Origin: JBFELO01 sp041552055
GTDB lineage: Bacteria > Acidobacteriota > Thermoanaerobaculia > Thermoanaerobaculales > Sulfomarinibacteraceae
Assembly: GCA_041552055.1 (NCBI GenBank)
Contig: JBFELO010000021.1
Location: 1 to 45,177 of the forward strand
Length of the DNA stretch: 45,177 nt
Reading direction: 5' to 3'
Under the pieces are notes generated by a model. That model searched no databases. It had not been told where the DNA came from and saw nothing but the letters and a program-made list of their open reading frames with translations. Positions 16,637 to 26,900 of the stretch are shown here, piece by piece. Positions within the stretch are counted from its first letter, which is position 1. Every line of letters starts with the position of its first letter. The position numbers were made by a program, and so were the translations under genes.

Positions 16637-19333
16637 TCACCCGTCCGAGGGCACCAGCCGCTCGAGCTCGGCGAACCAGTTGACGACGACTCGGATCTCG
16701 TGTGGAGATTGCATGCTCTCCATCGGCAGCATCAGGAACCGGTCGCCGTCGGGGTGGATGTCCCACTTGCGGCCCCACCTGACCCCGGGCGTGAAGGTGC
16801 CCTCGAAGAGCAGCTGCTCTCTTCCGAACCGAAGGGGATCGCCGCTGACATCGACCGCGAACACCTGGCGGCCGATCTGCGAGCGGTAGTAAAGCCTGTC
16901 GCCCGAGGGTGACCAGAGGGGTTCCTGACCGCCGTTCGGGGAGACCTGGATCGTGGCGCCCATGTCGGGAAATGACTTTACGTAGATCTCGCGTCTGCCA
17001 GTCACGTCGGAGGTGTACGCGAGCCAGCGCTCGTCCGGAGACAGCTTGGGCTGGATCTCGTCCGCGTTGGAGTCGAGGAGCACTCTCGTCTTCCCGCTTT
17101 CGAGGTCGAGCAGGTATACATCGAGGTTTTCACCCGTCTTGCCCGCGGAGCCAAAGACTATGCCGCGACCGTCTCGTGTGATGTCGGCCGGCGGCTGGTG
17201 AGACGGCGCGTCGGTCAGCCGCCTCGCCGGGCTGCTGCGGTCGACCGGTTGCGTCCACATGTTGGCCAGCCCCTCACCACGCCACGAGTTGAAAACGACT
17301 CTCGTACCGTCGGGTGTCCAGATCCCCCAGTACTCGTCGCCCTCGTCGCCGGTGATGGGGCTCAAGACGCCTCGATCAGGCTCGGCAAGCCAGAAGTCTC
17401 TGGTCTTTGCCTGGCGCGACACGAGGACGCGTCTCCCGTCGGGCGAAACCCGCGGCGAAAGATAGATGTCGGGGGGCAGAGGCAGGGGCTCCATTGTCCC
17501 GTCGAGCTTTACCCACGTCGGGCGAGCCCCGGTCTGTTCGAATGTGCCGGGTAGATATGCGAGGGTGCCCGTGTCCGAGATCGAGTAGTGGGAGAGAACT
17601 CCGACGCTGGATTCGGTGAGCACACCTTCGACGACCGTACGGGCGTCGCCGGTGATCGTGCGGCCGGACAGGTCGAACGGAGCGGCCAGGAGACTGTCCT
17701 GCTGCGTCCACACGAGGTGGCCCGACGCCACGTATGTGCCGTTGATTCCCTCTCTGACCAGGGTGGTTGCCTCACCGGTGTCGAGAGACAACAGCTCGAC
17801 GATGTTCTGGCCTTGCCTCGTGACCAATACGTCCCTGGAGCCGGGAAGCAGCTTCGGATACTCTCCCCGAAGGGTGGTCCCGTCCGAGGCCACGATCGGC
17901 TGGACCTCGCCGCCGTCGGGGTCGACCCCGAACATCACGCCGGCCCCGATCGCACCCATGACGATGATCCCGTCACCCCAGGAAACACCGTGCACGTGGT
18001 CTATGTCACAGATCGTCTGCGGCACGCCGCCGGTGGTCGCCACCTTCTTGAGCTTCCTGTCGGCCCAGAAGCCCATCCACTCGCCGTCGGGAGAGAAGAA
18101 CGGCGCCAGCGCACCCTCGGTGCCGGCGATGGGGTGCGCGTCGTGCTCTCGCAGGTCGCGGAGAAAGAGCTGCGTTGCCTCGTCCGTCGCGGCCACCCAG
18201 ACCAACAACTCCCCGTCCGGGGAGATTGCCACCGCCGAGCCGCTGTGGCCGATCCGTGCGATGTCGAGGGTTCCGGGGGACGCTTCGCTGAACCTCAGGG
18301 TTGGCGGCGAGTCGGGCCGTGTCGCTGGAGGCTTGTCGACCCACGCGACGATCACGATGATCGCCGCGCCTGCGGCAACCAGCCACGGAGCGATCTTCTT
18401 GATGTGGCTCGGACCAGCCGCGGACCGCTCTTCGTCGGCCGGGCGCCGCTCGAGCTCCAGGTCCTCGAGCGCCAGCGCCACGTCCCCGGCATCCCGCAGC
18501 CGCCGTTTCGGGTCCCTCTCCAGACAGCGTCCGAGCAGGCGCCGAAGCCCCGGTGACACGGTGGGCGGCAGCGAGTCCCAGTCGGGATCGCGCTCCAGAA
18601 TGTGCGCCAGGATCTCCGGCCACGTGTCTCCCGGGAACGCCCGTCGGCCGGCCAGCATCTCGTAGAGCACGCAGCCGAGCGCCCAGATGTCGGTCCGTTT
18701 GTCGGTCGGCAGGGTGCGCGCCTGCTCCGGGCTCATGTAGGGTGCGGTTCCGAGGATGGTCCCCTCGCGCGTCATTTCCGCGGTGATGGTCGGGGACTCT
18801 TTGACGTCCACACCGTCGGGTGATGGTTCCCACGTCTTGGCAAGCCCGAAATCGAGAATCTTGACCGTGCCGTCGGGCGTGACCCTGATGTTGGCTGGCT
18901 TGAGGTCGCGGTGCACGACCCCCTTGCCGTGCGCCGCCTCCAACCCCTCGGCGATCTGCTTTCCGATCGCGATCGCCTCGTTGACCGGGATCTTGCCCGT
19001 GGCGATTCGGCCTTCCAGATCGTTACCCTCCACCAACTCCATTGCGAGATATGTGATCACTCCAGTGCCCGCGTCCGCGTCCGAGTCGGAAACAGAGTCC
19101 AGCCCGTACAGCGTCGCGATGTTCGGGTGATTCAAGCTCGCCAGCAGCTTGGCCTCGCGCTCGAAACGCGCCAGGCGCTCGGAGTCCGCGGCGAATGCGT
19201 CCAACAGGACTTTGATGGCAACGTCGCGGCCGAGTCGCGCATCGTGCGCGCGGTAGACCTCGCCCATGCCGCCTGCGCCGAGCGGCTCGGAGATCACGTA
19301 ATGGCCGAGACGGTCACCGGACGCCAGCGTCAC
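16637..19333 (-). CDS. Ser/Thr protein kinase with transmembrane helix and C-terminal TolB-like propeller
   Basis: 898 residues. The kinase domain (about 11-290) is complete: glycine loop 'LGAGGMGEVY', ATP lysine K41, catalytic 'HRDLKPAN' with D143, 'DFG' at 161-163, 'GTAPYMSPEQ' and 'DIWALGCVLYEML'. One membrane helix follows (about 315-333, 'WLVAAGAAIIVIVAWV'). The rest is a periplasmic-side beta-propeller with WD40-like/PD40 repeats ('AVAISPDGELLVWVA', 'FFSPDGEWMGFW', 'RVSPDGRRVLVS', 'KLSPDERWLAYTSD'). This kinase-propeller layout is common in Acidobacteriota and presumably couples an outside signal to cytoplasmic phosphorylation. GTG 19333 has AAGGGG well spaced upstream. It is divergent from the TPR gene. 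It also serves here as a ruler for the deleted kinase at 31865. Confidence 0.93.
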   Translation of the reverse strand: MTLASGDRLGHYVISEPLGAGGMGEVYRAHDARLGRDVAIKVLLDAFAADSERLARFEREAKLLASLNHPNIATLYGLDSVSDSDADAGTGVITYLAMELVEGNDLEGRIATGKIPVNEAIAIGKQIAEGLEAAHGKGVVHRDLKPANIRVTPDGTVKILDFGLAKTWEPSPDGVDVKESPTITAEMTREGTILGTAPYMSPEQARTLPTDKRTDIWALGCVLYEMLAGRRAFPGDTWPEILAHILERDPDWDSLPPTVSPGLRRLLGRCLERDPKRRLRDAGDVALALEDLELERRPADEERSAAGPSHIKKIAPWLVAAGAAIIVIVAWVDKPPATRPDSPPTLRFSEASPGTLDIARIGHSGSAVAISPDGELLVWVAATDEATQLFLRDLREHDAHPIAGTEGALAPFFSPDGEWMGFWADRKLKKVATTGGVPQTICDIDHVHGVSWGDGIIVMGAIGAGVMFGVDPDGGEVQPIVASDGTTLRGEYPKLLPGSRDVLVTRQGQNIVELLSLDTGEATTLVREGINGTYVASGHLVWTQQDSLLAAPFDLSGRTITGDARTVVEGVLTESSVGVLSHYSISDTGTLAYLPGTFEQTGARPTWVKLDGTMEPLPLPPDIYLSPRVSPDGRRVLVSRQAKTRDFWLAEPDRGVLSPITGDEGDEYWGIWTPDGTRVVFNSWRGEGLANMWTQPVDRSSPARRLTDAPSHQPPADITRDGRGIVFGSAGKTGENLDVYLLDLESGKTRVLLDSNADEIQPKLSPDERWLAYTSDVTGRREIYVKSFPDMGATIQVSPNGGQEPLWSPSGDRLYYRSQIGRQVFAVDVSGDPLRFGREQLLFEGTFTPGVRWGRKWDIHPDGDRFLMLPMESMQSPHEIRVVVNWFAELERLVPSDG

Positions 19334-19494
19334 GACAGATCCCCTTCATGTGCTCTTCCGCTCAAGTATGGCAAGTCCGTTCTCGACATTGCAATGGCGA
19401 CCGCGGATTGGCGCGCGTCATCGTGTTACAACGTCCGTGCAGTGCTAGGCCCGCCGAGTTGACGCCGTGCACAGGGTGAGCGAGGCTTGAATCG

Positions 19495-20475
19495 ATGACT
19501 CTTTGGCTGTTGCTCTTTGTGCTCGCCCTGCCGGGACAGGATGCCGTCGACTGCGGTGTGAGTCCCGACGCCATCGCCCAGATCCGCGACGAGCGCATCA
19601 CCGGCAGCCTGGTGGCGGCGGAAGCCGAGGCTCGGCGGCTCTTGGAGTGCCCACAACTCGAAGCCGAGAGCCGTCTTGCGCTCCGGCTGGAGCTGGCCAG
19701 AATCCTGGATCGAATTGGTCTCCATAACAACACTCGACCGGTCGCAGAGGTGCTCGAGCTCCTGCGGCGGGCCGAAGGCGAGGCCAACGCCGATGACGCG
19801 GTGGCCCAGGCGAGCATAGCGCTGGCCCTCGCCGAGTACTTCTACCGCGCTGGACCGAGTCAACGTGAGTTCACGGTCGCCACGGAACATGCCCGGCGGG
19901 CACAGGACCTCTTCCGCGAGCTGGACGACCCGGTTGGCGAGACCGACGCGGTCCACCGTCTCGGCCTCATCGAGCTTCAGCGACGCAACCTCGAGCAGGC
20001 ACGCGAGCTCTTCGATCGTTCGTTGGAGCTCTCTGAAAAGGGGCCGTACCGGGCGATCTTCCTGTCGGACTACCACCGCCACGTCGGTTTTCTCGACAGG
20101 ATCGCGGAAGACTGGCCGGCAGCGATCGCGCATTTCGAGAAATCCCTGGCCTATCGGAACGAGGCCGGGAGCAGGGACTACGGTCTGTTCGCTCGCACGA
20201 TGCTGGGCTCCACGCTGGTCGACGGAGGTCGGGCGGTGGAAGCCAGACCGTACCTCGAGGAGGCACTGGGCATAGCGGGCGAGATTCCGTCACCCGTGGG
20301 TGAGCTGCGCGCGACGTATTACCTCGGCGAGATGCACGAGGCGCTGGGAGAGCCCTCCGAGGCGCTGCGTGCGTATCGTCGGGCCGACGAGCTGGCGACC
20401 GGGCTTGGCGTGGCGAGCTTTCAGAAGGCGGCGCGCGAGGGCGTTTCGAGGCTGACGACACCGCTGTCACAGTGA
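19495..20475 (+). CDS. TPR-repeat protein, probably exported
   Basis: 326 residues. A short hydrophobic start (LWLLLFVLALPG) may be a signal peptide. From about residue 90 onward there are tandem tetratricopeptide-like helix pairs, e.g. 'DAVHRLGLIELQRRNLEQARELFDRSLEL', 'AIAHFEKSLAYRNEAG', 'EARPYLEEALGIAGE' and 'LGEMHEALGEPSEALRAYRRADEL', with the usual small/large residue pattern. TPR arrays are protein-binding scaffolds. The gene is divergent from the kinase-propeller with 161 bp between them, so a shared control region and a functional link are plausible but unproven. TTGACG at 19458-19463 is a possible -35 box without a good -10. Confidence 0.8.
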   Translation: MTLWLLLFVLALPGQDAVDCGVSPDAIAQIRDERITGSLVAAEAEARRLLECPQLEAESRLALRLELARILDRIGLHNNTRPVAEVLELLRRAEGEANADDAVAQASIALALAEYFYRAGPSQREFTVATEHARRAQDLFRELDDPVGETDAVHRLGLIELQRRNLEQARELFDRSLELSEKGPYRAIFLSDYHRHVGFLDRIAEDWPAAIAHFEKSLAYRNEAGSRDYGLFARTMLGSTLVDGGRAVEARPYLEEALGIAGEIPSPVGELRATYYLGEMHEALGEPSEALRAYRRADELATGLGVASFQKAAREGVSRLTTPLSQ

Positions 20476-20656
20476 CGCCGCACCACGAGCTGGGTTCGGG
20501 TGGCGAGGCGCTCGCACTGTGCGAATGCACTGGTGAACTGCAATTCAGACGCTGATGCGAGTGTTTTCCCGGAGTGTTTACCGAAGCGGGCGGCGGACCT
20601 GACGTCTCACCGTCGGCTCACAACAGCACCAGAAACAGGCATAAAGGAAGAGCGCC

Positions 20657-21661
20657 ATGGTCAAGGTCCACGCAGCAACCGAACCCGGCGCCGAGCTGAA
20701 GCCGTTCGAGTACGACCCGGGTCCACTCGGCAGACAGGAGGTGGAGATCGAGGTCACGCACTGCGGCATCTGCCACAGCGACCTCAACATGATCGACGAC
20801 GACTGGGGCATGGCGACGTTCCCACTCGTTCCCGGCCACGAGGTGGCGGGAACCTTCGCAAGAGTCGGAGAGGACGTCTCACATCTTGAATCCGGGCAAT
20901 GTGTTGGGCTCGGTTGGCACTCGGGCTACTGCCTGACCTGAGCCAGCTGCCTGGCGGGCGACCACAATCTCTGCGCCGACCCGAGGGGACAATCGTCGGC
21001 CGTCACGGATGGTTTGCCGAGACGGTGCGGGCCAGCGCCGCTGCCGTCGTGCCGTTGCCCGAGGGAATCGACGTTGCCAGCGTAGGGCCGCTGTTGTGCG
21101 GTGGCATCACCGTCTGCAACCCGCTGGTGCGGTTCGGGGTGCGGCCGACGGACAGGGTCGCGGTGATCGGCATCGGCGGCCTCGGCCACATCGCGCTGCA
21201 GTTCGCCAACGCCTGGGGCTGCGAGGTCACCGCCTTCACCTCGAGCGAAGGCAAGAAGAGAGAGGCCCTGAATCTGGGCGCCCACCGCACGATCGACTCG
21301 CGCGACCCGGACGCGATCGAGGCGGCTGCCGGCCAGTTCGACCTGATCCTTTCCACGGTCAACGTCAAGCTCGACTGGAACGCCTATCTCGGCGCCCTAC
21401 GGCCCAATGGGCGCCTCAACATGGTGGGGGCGACTCTGGATCCGCTGGACCTCGGCGTGTTCCCGCTGATCATGGGACAGCGGTCGGTGTCCGGATCACC
21501 TGTCGGCAGCCCGGGAACCATCGCCACGATGCTCGAGTTCGCCGCCCGGCACGACGTCAACCCGGTGATCGAAACCTACCGATTTGATCAGGTGAACTGA
21601 GGCGATCGAGCGGCTACGCAGCGGGCAGGCACGGTACCGTATCGTCCTGAGTAGGGAGTAG
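20657..21661 (+). pseudogene. Zinc-dependent alcohol dehydrogenase (cinnamyl-alcohol-dehydrogenase-like) with three lesions
   Basis: A medium-chain dehydrogenase reading frame is present end to end but broken. It starts at ATG 20657 (AAGGAAGAG upstream) with the catalytic zinc motif 'HCGICHSD' and 'PLVPGHEVAG'. TGA at 20939-20941 falls where the structural-zinc segment 'YC..C..C...HNLC' needs a Cys (TGC/TGT to TGA). About 45 bp later one base is missing near 20981-20988: inserting one base joins 'CADP' to 'EGTIVGRHGWFAETVRA'. The NAD(P) site 'IGIGGLGHIALQFA' is intact. At 21598 an extra T creates TGA; removing it gives 'EAIERLRSGQARYRIVLS' and a natural stop at 21661. The rest looks freshly preserved. 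Either recent decay or consensus errors explain this. Confidence 0.85.
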
Positions 21662-21715
21662 CTGTCCCGGCTCGCTCGAGACAGACCTGAACTGAGCCCC
21701 GTTTCGAACCTGTCC

Positions 21716-21753
21716 CCATCGCCGCTCCTCTCGGGGCGGCGATTCTTTGTTTC
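21716..21753 (+). terminator. Intrinsic terminator after the alcohol dehydrogenase
   Basis: ATCGCCGC at 21718-21725 pairs with GCGGCGAT at 21736-21743; the stem extends inward through a T-G wobble and two C-G pairs to a TCTC loop. TCTTTGTTTC follows. It lies about 57 bp beyond the restored stop of the dehydrogenase frame at 21661. Confidence 0.85.
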
Positions 21754-21897
21754 GGCCCTCCGAGTTCCCATACAGCGTTGGTTCGACATCCATAATGATG
21801 CAATGACGCGCCCGGTACGCGTTCGATTCCAAGCTTAAGACGGTTGTGGTACATTCCTCCGACAAGGATTGCAGTGACAGAGACAAGGGGGTATGTC

Positions 21898-22623
21898 ATG
21901 GCTACCGGACGTTCGGCAATTGTCATCGTGACTGCGGCGGTTCTTATTGGCTTCGCAGCACCCGCCGTCATGGCCCAAGTGGAGGGGGCGCCGAAGCCGT
22001 CGGTCCCAGAGCTCTACACGATCAAGGGCCAGTTCGCGAGGATCGCCTACAACAACGAGGGCTGGGTAACCCTTGGCTACCGCGTCGCCAATGGTTCGCA
22101 GGGCGAGCAATGGATGCTGCTAGAGGCGGGGGTGACGGTCCGCAAGCCGACAAAGAACCAGACGCTGAAGCGGGAAAACTTCCGCGTCAAGTTGCCCGAC
22201 GGATCGATGGTTCCCATGGCGTCCCAGGAGGAGTTCCGGGGTGCCGGATATCTGCGGGGGCTCAACAAGAGGGCCAGCACGGTCCGCGACTCCATCAACT
22301 ACTTTCCGAGCGGGGCGACGCAGGCCTGTCCGATGCTCTTCTTCTCCGACCCGGCGAGCTCACAAGCGCTCGCGTTCGACCAGTTCGAGGTGAGCTGGCA
22401 GCGTGCCTGCGTCGGTCGGATCTTCTTCAAGCTGCCCGAGGGACAGACGATCGAGCCGGGGCAGTACTGGCTCAGCGTGAACTTCGAAGGCAGCACGGTC
22501 GAGGCGCCCTTCAGGATCATGACCAAGGAGGAGGAGAAGTTCCTCAAGAAGAACTGGAAGGACCTCAAGAAGGAGCACGAGGCGTTCCTCAAGAGCGAGA
22601 TCGAGAAGGCCCAGCAGCAGTAG
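21898..22623 (+). CDS. Exported protein of unknown function with Lys/Glu-rich C-terminal helix
   Basis: 241 residues. Sec signal peptide with core 'AIVIVTAAVLIGFAAPAVMA' and likely cleavage before QVEG. ATG 21898 is chosen over the longer open frame from 21844 because GGGGG at 21887-21891 precedes it and the signal begins there. The mature part is strand-rich ('WVTLGYRVANGSQGEQWMLLEAGVTV'), with a 'PGQYWLSVNFEGSTVEAPFRIMT' C-terminal strand pair that resembles an immunoglobulin-like edge, followed by a charged helix ('EEEKFLKKNWKDLKKEHEAFL'), probably a coiled coil. No catalytic motif or family is recognised. Two cysteines could form a disulfide. It appears monocistronic. Confidence 0.75.
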   Translation: MATGRSAIVIVTAAVLIGFAAPAVMAQVEGAPKPSVPELYTIKGQFARIAYNNEGWVTLGYRVANGSQGEQWMLLEAGVTVRKPTKNQTLKRENFRVKLPDGSMVPMASQEEFRGAGYLRGLNKRASTVRDSINYFPSGATQACPMLFFSDPASSQALAFDQFEVSWQRACVGRIFFKLPEGQTIEPGQYWLSVNFEGSTVEAPFRIMTKEEEKFLKKNWKDLKKEHEAFLKSEIEKAQQQ

Positions 22624-22924
22624 GTTTCAGTTCCGGTACCCGCGATCCAGAGCAGTTTGATGGAAGGCCCCAACAGGCCCGCATCCGAGGTGGCTGGGGG
22701 TCCTCATCTACGGTGAATTGCGTGCCTGTCACGCCCGCAGAACGCGATCGAATTCAAAGCGACCCCCTGCCGCGCCGACCCCTCTCGACCCCCAGATCGT
22801 TGCCAGGTAAGGCTACTTGACGGCTCGTGCCTCGACGAGGGCACGCCTCGATCGACGCTTAGACTATCGGAGGGATCTTAAACGACCGACGCGTGTAGAG
22901 TATGGACCTCGAGGACGATGAGAG
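22624..22924. other. Intergenic stretch before the signalling operon
   Basis: 301 bp without a convincing gene on either strand. TTGACG at 22817-22822 resembles a -35 box but has no good -10 at normal spacing. The inverted pair CGTGCC/GGCACG just downstream is short. The promoter of the signalling operon presumably lies here. Confidence 0.4.
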
Positions 22925-23932
22925 ATGACGGAAGCGATGCACATCGACCGGTTGTACGAGGGCGTCGAAGCGTGGAACGAATGGCGCCGCGAGAATCCCG
23001 GCGAACGCCCGCTGCTCGGGGGCACGGACCTGAGCGAGATGGATCTGGCCGGAGTCAACCTCAGCGAGGCGGATCTCACTGACGCCGAGCTCTTCCAGGC
23101 CGACCTGAGCGAGGCAAACCTCAAGATGGCGGTGCTGCGCAGGGCCGATCTGTCGGCTGCAAACCTCGGCGGCGTGGCGCTGTACAAGGCGGATCTTGCC
23201 GAGGCGTGCCTGATCGAGGCCGATCTGTCCGGCGCCAATCTCGGTGCCGCCGACCTCAGACGGGCTGACCTGCGGGGGACGACCCTGCACGGCGTGGACT
23301 TCAACGGGGCGAACCTGACCAACGCCGACCTGAACGAGTCTGATCTTACCGGCGCCAACCTCTCACATGCCGACATTACCGGCGCCAACCTCCGCAACGC
23401 CAACCTCGCGGCCACCAACCTGACCGGGATGCGGGACGGAGGTTTTCGCGAGAAGCGGGGTCGTTACTACGGGATCCGGGGGCTCGACTCCTGCTTCGGC
23501 GACCCGCTCTTCGTTCGCGACGCCAAGGACCAGGACTACCTTGACACGCTCGAGGTGGCGATCGACGAAACGCCATCACCCGCCAGGCGACGCTGGAAAC
23601 GCTTCTGGTTCGGCGCCTGGGGCCTGATCGACTACGGTCGAAGTCTTGGCAGGTTGGCGCTGGGTGCACTCATCGTGGCAACCGTTTTCGGGGCCATCTT
23701 TCACCTGGATTCGATCTTCGACTTCCGGTTCTTCGACTATCCGGCCTCGGCCGACAGTCCGTTGACGCCGTATTATTTCTCCGTCGTGACCTACACCCGT
23801 CTCGGATCGGGCGGCATCACGCCGACCCACTGGGTGGGAGAGGTCGTACTGGTCTGTGAACGAATCCTCGGCTACGTGACCCTCGGTCTGTTGCTGTCGA
23901 TCCTGGCCAACAAGGTCGCGAGAAGGAGTTGA
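22925..23932 (+). CDS. Pentapeptide-repeat protein with C-terminal two-helix pore domain
   Basis: 335 residues. Residues ~33-170 are a run of A(D/N)LxX pentapeptides (roughly 27), which fold as a right-handed quadrilateral beta-helix. A short linker leads to a membrane helix (about 240-260, 'LALGALIVATVFGAIF'), a pore-like loop, and a second helix ('CERILGYVTLGLLLSILANKVARRS'). This layout is the Ion_trans_2 two-helix channel unit found on other pentapeptide proteins. The filter position reads 'TYTRLGSGGITP' where potassium-channel relatives have a TTxGYGD/TTLGFGD-like sequence, so selectivity, or even conduction, is uncertain. The stop lies just before the histidine kinase start (overlap if TTG 23929 is used), so the two are co-translated. 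The beta-helix should be cytoplasmic. Confidence 0.85.
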   Translation: MTEAMHIDRLYEGVEAWNEWRRENPGERPLLGGTDLSEMDLAGVNLSEADLTDAELFQADLSEANLKMAVLRRADLSAANLGGVALYKADLAEACLIEADLSGANLGAADLRRADLRGTTLHGVDFNGANLTNADLNESDLTGANLSHADITGANLRNANLAATNLTGMRDGGFREKRGRYYGIRGLDSCFGDPLFVRDAKDQDYLDTLEVAIDETPSPARRRWKRFWFGAWGLIDYGRSLGRLALGALIVATVFGAIFHLDSIFDFRFFDYPASADSPLTPYYFSVVTYTRLGSGGITPTHWVGEVVLVCERILGYVTLGLLLSILANKVARRS

Positions 23933-23940
23933 TCGCGGTT

Positions 23941-26900
23941 GTGGGTATACGTACGAAGCTCTTTCTGACGGTGCTCGTGCTGGCGGTGCCGGCAATCGTC
24001 CTGGTGGGTGTCCTGTCGTATCTCGGGGGCAAGGCGACGGTCGAACAGACGACCCTCGAGCGTCTGACCGCGGTCCGGGCGGGTAAAGCGAACCAGATCG
24101 AGGAGTACTTCGACGGGGTCCGAAGCCTGGCGCGAATCTTCGCCAAAGACCGCATGATCGTCGACGCGATGATCGATTTCGATGACGCGCATCAGACGCT
24201 GCGTGATATCGAGCTGGCCCCGGATCAGCGAGAAGCTGTGGCCGAATACTACCGTGCGAGCTTCCTTCCTCGCCTCGAGAGCCAAACTGATGCCCGGCCG
24301 GACCCGGCCGTCTACCTGCCGGCAGACGAGGCCGATTTCTACCTCCAGTACCACTACATCGTCGCCAACCAGAACGCGGAGGGCGAGAAGGACCTCCTCG
24401 ATGACGCGGGCGACGGCAGTGAGTACTCGGCGGTGCACAGTTTGATCCATCCTGTTCTGAGGGGCTTTGTCCACGAGTTCGGCTTCCACGACCTCTTTTT
24501 GATCTCGGGCAGTGGACACATCGTCTACACGGTGACCAAAGAAGTCGATCTCGGCACTAGCCTGATTGACGGCCCCTACAAGGGCACCAACCTGGCGACG
24601 GTGTTCCGCGAGGCCGCGTACGACCACGTCGGCGACGCGGTGCAGCTCGTCGACTTCGCCCCCTATGCGCCGTCCTATGGCGAGCCGGCGTCCTTCATGG
24701 CGGCGCCGATCATCGACGGGGCCTGGCTGCTCGGGGTGCTCGTGTTGCAGGTGCCGGTGGGCGAGATAGACGATGTGATGACCGGCAACCGGGACTGGGA
24801 GGTCGACGGACTCGGAGAAACCGGCGAGACGTTTCTCGTGGGTCCCGACTTCAAAATGCGCTCGAACTCACGGTTCTTCCTCGAGGATCCGGCGGGTTAT
24901 ATAGAGGCCGCCGAGGCGGCGGGCGCATCGACCGACGATCTTCGACAGATCCGGAGCTTCGGCACGACCATTCTGCTCCAGGAAGTGCGCACCGCCGCCG
25001 CCGAAGCGGCGCAAGCCGGCGAGACGGCGACCACGACCGCGACGGACTACCGAGGGGTCGAGGTGCTGACGTCACACGCGCCCCTGTCGATTGAAGGCGT
25101 CGAATGGGTGATCCTGTCGGAGATCGACGCGGACGAGGCATTCGCCCGTATCCGGATCTTCACCCGCAACCTCGTCTTTCGGCTGGTGGGACTCCTGGCC
25201 CTGGTGCTCGTCGCCTCGTGGATCCTCTCGCGACGGTTCGTGGCCCCGATCGTCGAGCTCGATGACGCAGCCGGACGTTTTGCGGCCGGTGAGGAGGATG
25301 TCGAGGTTCCGGTGGCGAGCGGCGACGAGCTGGGTGGCCTGGCGCGAAGCTTCAACCAGATGGTGTCCGCCATCCGCCAGAAAACCGCGGAACTCCAGAA
25401 GACGGCGGAGGAGCTGGAGGGTGTCAGCAGCGTCATCCTCCGCTGGGACACCCAGGGCAGGATCCTGTTCATGAATGACTACGGACTGAAGCTCTTCGGA
25501 TTCACGGCCGATGAGGTCGTCGGCGAGCCTCTCGCCGGCTCCATCGTTCCCGCGTCCGAAGTCGTCGAACAGAACATCCGGCGGATGATCGACGAGATCG
25601 CGGCCGATCCCGCGAGGTACGAGAGTGATGAAACCGAAAACCAGCGCAAGGACGGCGGTCGGATCTGGATGGCGTGGCGCAACACTCCGATCCTGGGCGA
25701 CGACGGGCGTCTCAGGGAAATCCTCACAATCGGCATCGACATTACCGAGCGGAGGCGGATCGAGCGGGAGATCGCCGAGCAGAAGCAGCTGCTGGAAAAC
25801 ACCCTGGAGTCGCTGACCCACCCGTTTTACGTCATCGACGCCGAGGACTACACGATCAAGGTCGCCAACTCCGCGGCACGTGTGCTGGGGGCCAGGGGAG
25901 AATCGACCTGTCACGCGCTGACCCACAAGAGCGCTACACCGTGCAACACAAGTCAGCACACCTGCCCGATGGTCGAGGTGAAGAAGACCGGGCGACCGGT
26001 GACCGTCGAGCACATTCACGACGATGCCGACGGCAACCCCCGATTCATGGAGGTCAACGGTTACCCCATCTTCGACGACGACGGCAACGTGGTGCAGATG
26101 ATCGAGTACTCGATCGACATCACCGAGCGGAGAGAGGCGGAGGGCCAGCTTCGAAAGCTTTCGCAAGCTGTGGAGCAGAGTTCCAGCAGCGTGGTCATCA
26201 CGGATCTGGCTGGATGCATCGAATACGCCAACCCGAAATTCACCGAGATCACCGGCTACGAGCTTGAGGAGGTGATGGGTCAGAACCCGCGCGTGCTCAA
26301 AAGCGGAAGCCAGCCACAGGAGTTCTACGCCGACCTGTGGGCAACGATCTCCTCGGGCCGAGAATGGCACGGGGAATTCTGCAACCGGAAGAAGAACGGT
26401 GAGCTGTACTGGGAGTCCGCTTCGATCTCACCGATTCAAGATACATCGGGCGAAATCACGCACTACGTTGCGATCAAGGACGACATCACCGAGCAAAAGC
26501 GTGTGGGGGAAGAGCTGAAGAAGAGCGAGGAGCGCATCCGGACGATGGTCGACAACATCCCCGGGGTGGTCTACCGCTGTCTTATGGACGACGCCTGGAC
26601 GATGCTCTTCATCAGTGACGAGATCCAGGTGCTCTCCGGATATCCGGCCAGTGATTTCCTCGGTGAGCAGCCGAATAGGACCTTCGCTTCGATCATGCAT
26701 GAGGACGACCTCGAACCGATCGCCAAAAGCGCGCAGAAGGCGGTCGACGCGCGGGTCCCCTACACCAACGAGTACCGTGTCATAGACAAGGAAGGCAACG
26801 TTCACTGGGTGTACGCCAGAGGGAAGGCCATCTACGCCGACGACGGCACGCCACTCTACCTCGACGGCACGATCTTCGACGTAACCGAGAAAAAGGTCAT

